Shown here: piece by piece, positions 62,448-64,000 of the stretch
How the letters are laid out: every line of letters starts with the position of its first letter
How positions within the stretch are numbered: the first letter of the stretch is position 1
Origin: an uncultured Roseburia sp.
GTDB taxonomy: Bacteria > Bacillota > Clostridia > Lachnospirales > Lachnospiraceae
Reading direction: 5' to 3'
Assembly: GCA_947567625.1 (NCBI GenBank)
Contig: CANONN010000006.1
Location: 1-64,000, forward strand
DNA length: 64,000 bases
The notes under the pieces: generated by a model
What the model was told of the DNA's origin: nothing
What the model saw: the letters and a program-made list of their open reading frames with translations, nothing else
Database searches by the model: none
Translations under genes and position numbers: made by a program

Positions 62448-64000
62448 TTGAATACGAAAAGAAGTGGTTACAGAGGATTTGGCATATATTTGATTCTGAT
62501 ACTGGCGGTAATCGGAATCTGGTACTGGCTGGACGGCAGCAGTTCCACGAATACTTATACGAGGGCGCAGTTTGAGGACGCCCTGGATATGGGGAAAGTG
62601 GCGCAGGTCGAGATTGTGCCAAACCAGGAGGTGCCGACAGGAAATGTATACATTACTTTTGACGACGCCTCCAAGCAGGTTTACACGGTTACCGACGTCA
62701 GCGCCGTGGAGGAGTATTTAAAGGAGCAGAATTTTAAGAATTATATTGTCCAGAATCCGCCGACTGAGAGCTGGATTGTGACCCTGCTCCCGTATCTCAT
62801 CATCTTTGCCGCGATGTTCATTTTCTTTATCATTTTGACCAACCAGTCAGCGGCCAACGCGGGCGGCGGCAACAAAATGATGAATTTTGGCAAGAGCCGT
62901 GCGAGACTGATGTCAGACGACCCGGCGAGGCGCGTGACATTTGCCAATGTGGCGGGGCTGATCGAAGAGAAGGAGGAACTCGAAGAGATCGTGGATTTCT
63001 TAAAGTCGCCGCAGAAATATACCAGGCTCGGCGCCAGGATACCAAAGGGCGTGCTTTTGGTGGGACCTCCGGGAACCGGTAAGACGCTTCTTGCGCGTGC
63101 CGTTGCGGGAGAAGCGGGCGTGCCGTTTTTCAGCATATCGGGTTCCGACTTTGTGGAGATGTTTGTCGGTGTCGGCGCTTCCCGTGTCCGCGATTTGTTT
63201 GAGGAAGCGAAGAAAAATGCGCCGTGTATCGTGTTTATCGACGAGATTGACGCCGTGGCAAGGCGCCGCGGCACCGGTATGGGCGGCGGCCATGACGAGC
63301 GCGAACAGACGTTAAATCAGATGTTAGTGGAGATGGACGGTTTTGGTGCCAACGAGGGCATTATCGTGATGGCGGCGACGAACCGTGTGGATATTTTGGA
63401 CCCCGCGATTATGCGTCCGGGACGTTTTGACAGGAAAGTGCATGTGGGCAGGCCGGATGTGCGCGGAAGAGAGGAGATCTTGCAGGTACATGCCAAAAAC
63501 AAGCCGCTGGGCGATGATGTGGACTTAAAGCAGATTGCGCAGACGACCGCAGGCTTTACCGGAGCGGATTTGGAAAATTTGTTAAATGAGGCTGCCATTC
63601 TTGCGGCGAAGGAAGACCGCGGCTTCGTGACGCAGGGGGATATCCGTCAGTCGTTTGTCAAGGTTGGAATCGGGGCGGAGAAGAAGAGCCGTGTGATCTC
63701 GGAGAAAGAAAAGCGAATCACTGCCTTTCACGAGGCGGGGCACGCGATTTTGTTCCACCTGCTTCCCGATGTCGGGCCGGTGTATTCGGTTTCGATTATC
63801 CCGACCGGTTCCGGCGCCGCCGGCTATACGATGCCGCTGCCGGAGAAAGACGAGATGTTTAACAGCAAGGGTAAGATGCTGCAGGATATTGTCGTTTCCC
63901 TGGGCGGCCGCGTTGCCGAGGAGCTGGTCTTTAACGATATCACGACAGGCGCCTCACAGGATATTAAGCAGGCGACCAGGCTGGCCAAAGACATGGTGAC
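62448..64000 (+). CDS. ftsH: ATP-dependent zinc metalloprotease FtsH (partial, runs off the window)
   Basis: The membrane-bound protease starts at TTG 62448 behind AAGGAA. Two membrane helices (about residues 8-25 and 108-130) flank an outside domain; the AAA module has Walker A GPPGTGKT (about residue 206), Walker [14 protein letters not shown] and second-region homology RPGRFDR. The zinc motif HEAGH appears near residue 427. The reading frame is open to the last base, so the C-terminus lies beyond the window. Confidence 0.96.
   Translation, partial: MNTKRSGYRGFGIYLILILAVIGIWYWLDGSSSTNTYTRAQFEDALDMGKVAQVEIVPNQEVPTGNVYITFDDASKQVYTVTDVSAVEEYLKEQNFKNYIVQNPPTESWIVTLLPYLIIFAAMFIFFIILTNQSAANAGGGNKMMNFGKSRARLMSDDPARRVTFANVAGLIEEKEELEEIVDFLKSPQKYTRLGARIPKGVLLVGPPGTGKTLLARAVAGEAGVPFFSISGSDFVEMFVGVGASRVRDLFEEAKKNAPCIVFIDEIDAVARRRGTGMGGGHDEREQTLNQMLVEMDGFGANEGIIVMAATNRVDILDPAIMRPGRFDRKVHVGRPDVRGREEILQVHAKNKPLGDDVDLKQIAQTTAGFTGADLENLLNEAAILAAKEDRGFVTQGDIRQSFVKVGIGAEKKSRVISEKEKRITAFHEAGHAILFHLLPDVGPVYSVSIIPTGSGAAGYTMPLPEKDEMFNSKGKMLQDIVVSLGGRVAEELVFNDITTGASQDIKQATRLAKDMV

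Overview
The window looks like a chromosomal segment of a spore-forming Clostridia bacterium, most likely a Lachnospiraceae relative. GC content is moderate, most genes start after strong GGAGG-type ribosome binding sites, and the gene set fits: a spoIIE - tilS - hpt - ftsH block, ECF transporter genes, a VanR/VanS-like pair, a VanW protein and glgC-glgD. The species is inferred; no rRNA or tRNA gene lies in the window to test it.

Layout. 0.2-7.3 kb: prfB with a programmed +1 frameshift, a four-gene membrane set resembling Bacillus ydjGHI (SPFH, zinc-ribbon and TPM proteins), then an ACT-domain protein with homoserine dehydrogenase. 7.3-7.6 kb: a stand-alone transcription unit with its own promoter and terminator, a small-RNA candidate. 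7.8-11.6 kb: a MutS2-like ATPase without an Smr domain, convergent with an IbrB/IbrA-like pair. 12-16.9 kb: a lipoprotein, an ECF sigma factor with its zinc-binding anti-sigma, truA, rplM and rpsI. 16.8-32.3 kb: an accessory region. It begins at the 3' end of rpsI, whose last bases are repeated 5 kb later, and carries a MerR/serine hydrolase pair, a group II intron remnant, a type III toxin-antitoxin locus of CptIN type, a serine recombinase, a two-gene restriction-modification-like system (methyltransferase plus GIY-YIG/helicase/partial methyltransferase fusion), a DUF1848 protein and a DUF262/DUF1524 protein with a C-terminal RAMA-like domain. 32.3-46 kb: housekeeping and metabolic genes (aldo/keto reductase, MerR, radical SAM, exonuclease, VanW, AIR-synthase-like, Lrp, aminotransferase, trmL, ecfA1-ecfA2-ecfT). 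46-58 kb: signalling and envelope genes, a C39-like peptidase with a repetitive N-terminus, glgC-glgD, a GH28 enzyme and a 2-isopropylmalate synthase fused to an AraC-type DNA-binding domain. 58-64 kb: spoIIE with a Spo0A-type promoter, tilS, hpt and the start of ftsH.

The non-coding DNA is unusually rich. At least four families of dispersed hairpin elements occur. One, a branched structure placed directly before a ribosome binding site, precedes unrelated genes (MutS-like, methyltransferase, tilS, response regulator), and its stems change in a base-pair-conserving way. Another is a triple hairpin ending as an intrinsic terminator. The strongest candidates for new biology are the split GIY-YIG/helicase/methyltransferase locus, the LeuA-AraC fusion, the RAMA-tailed DUF262 protein, the CptIN locus and the leader elements.
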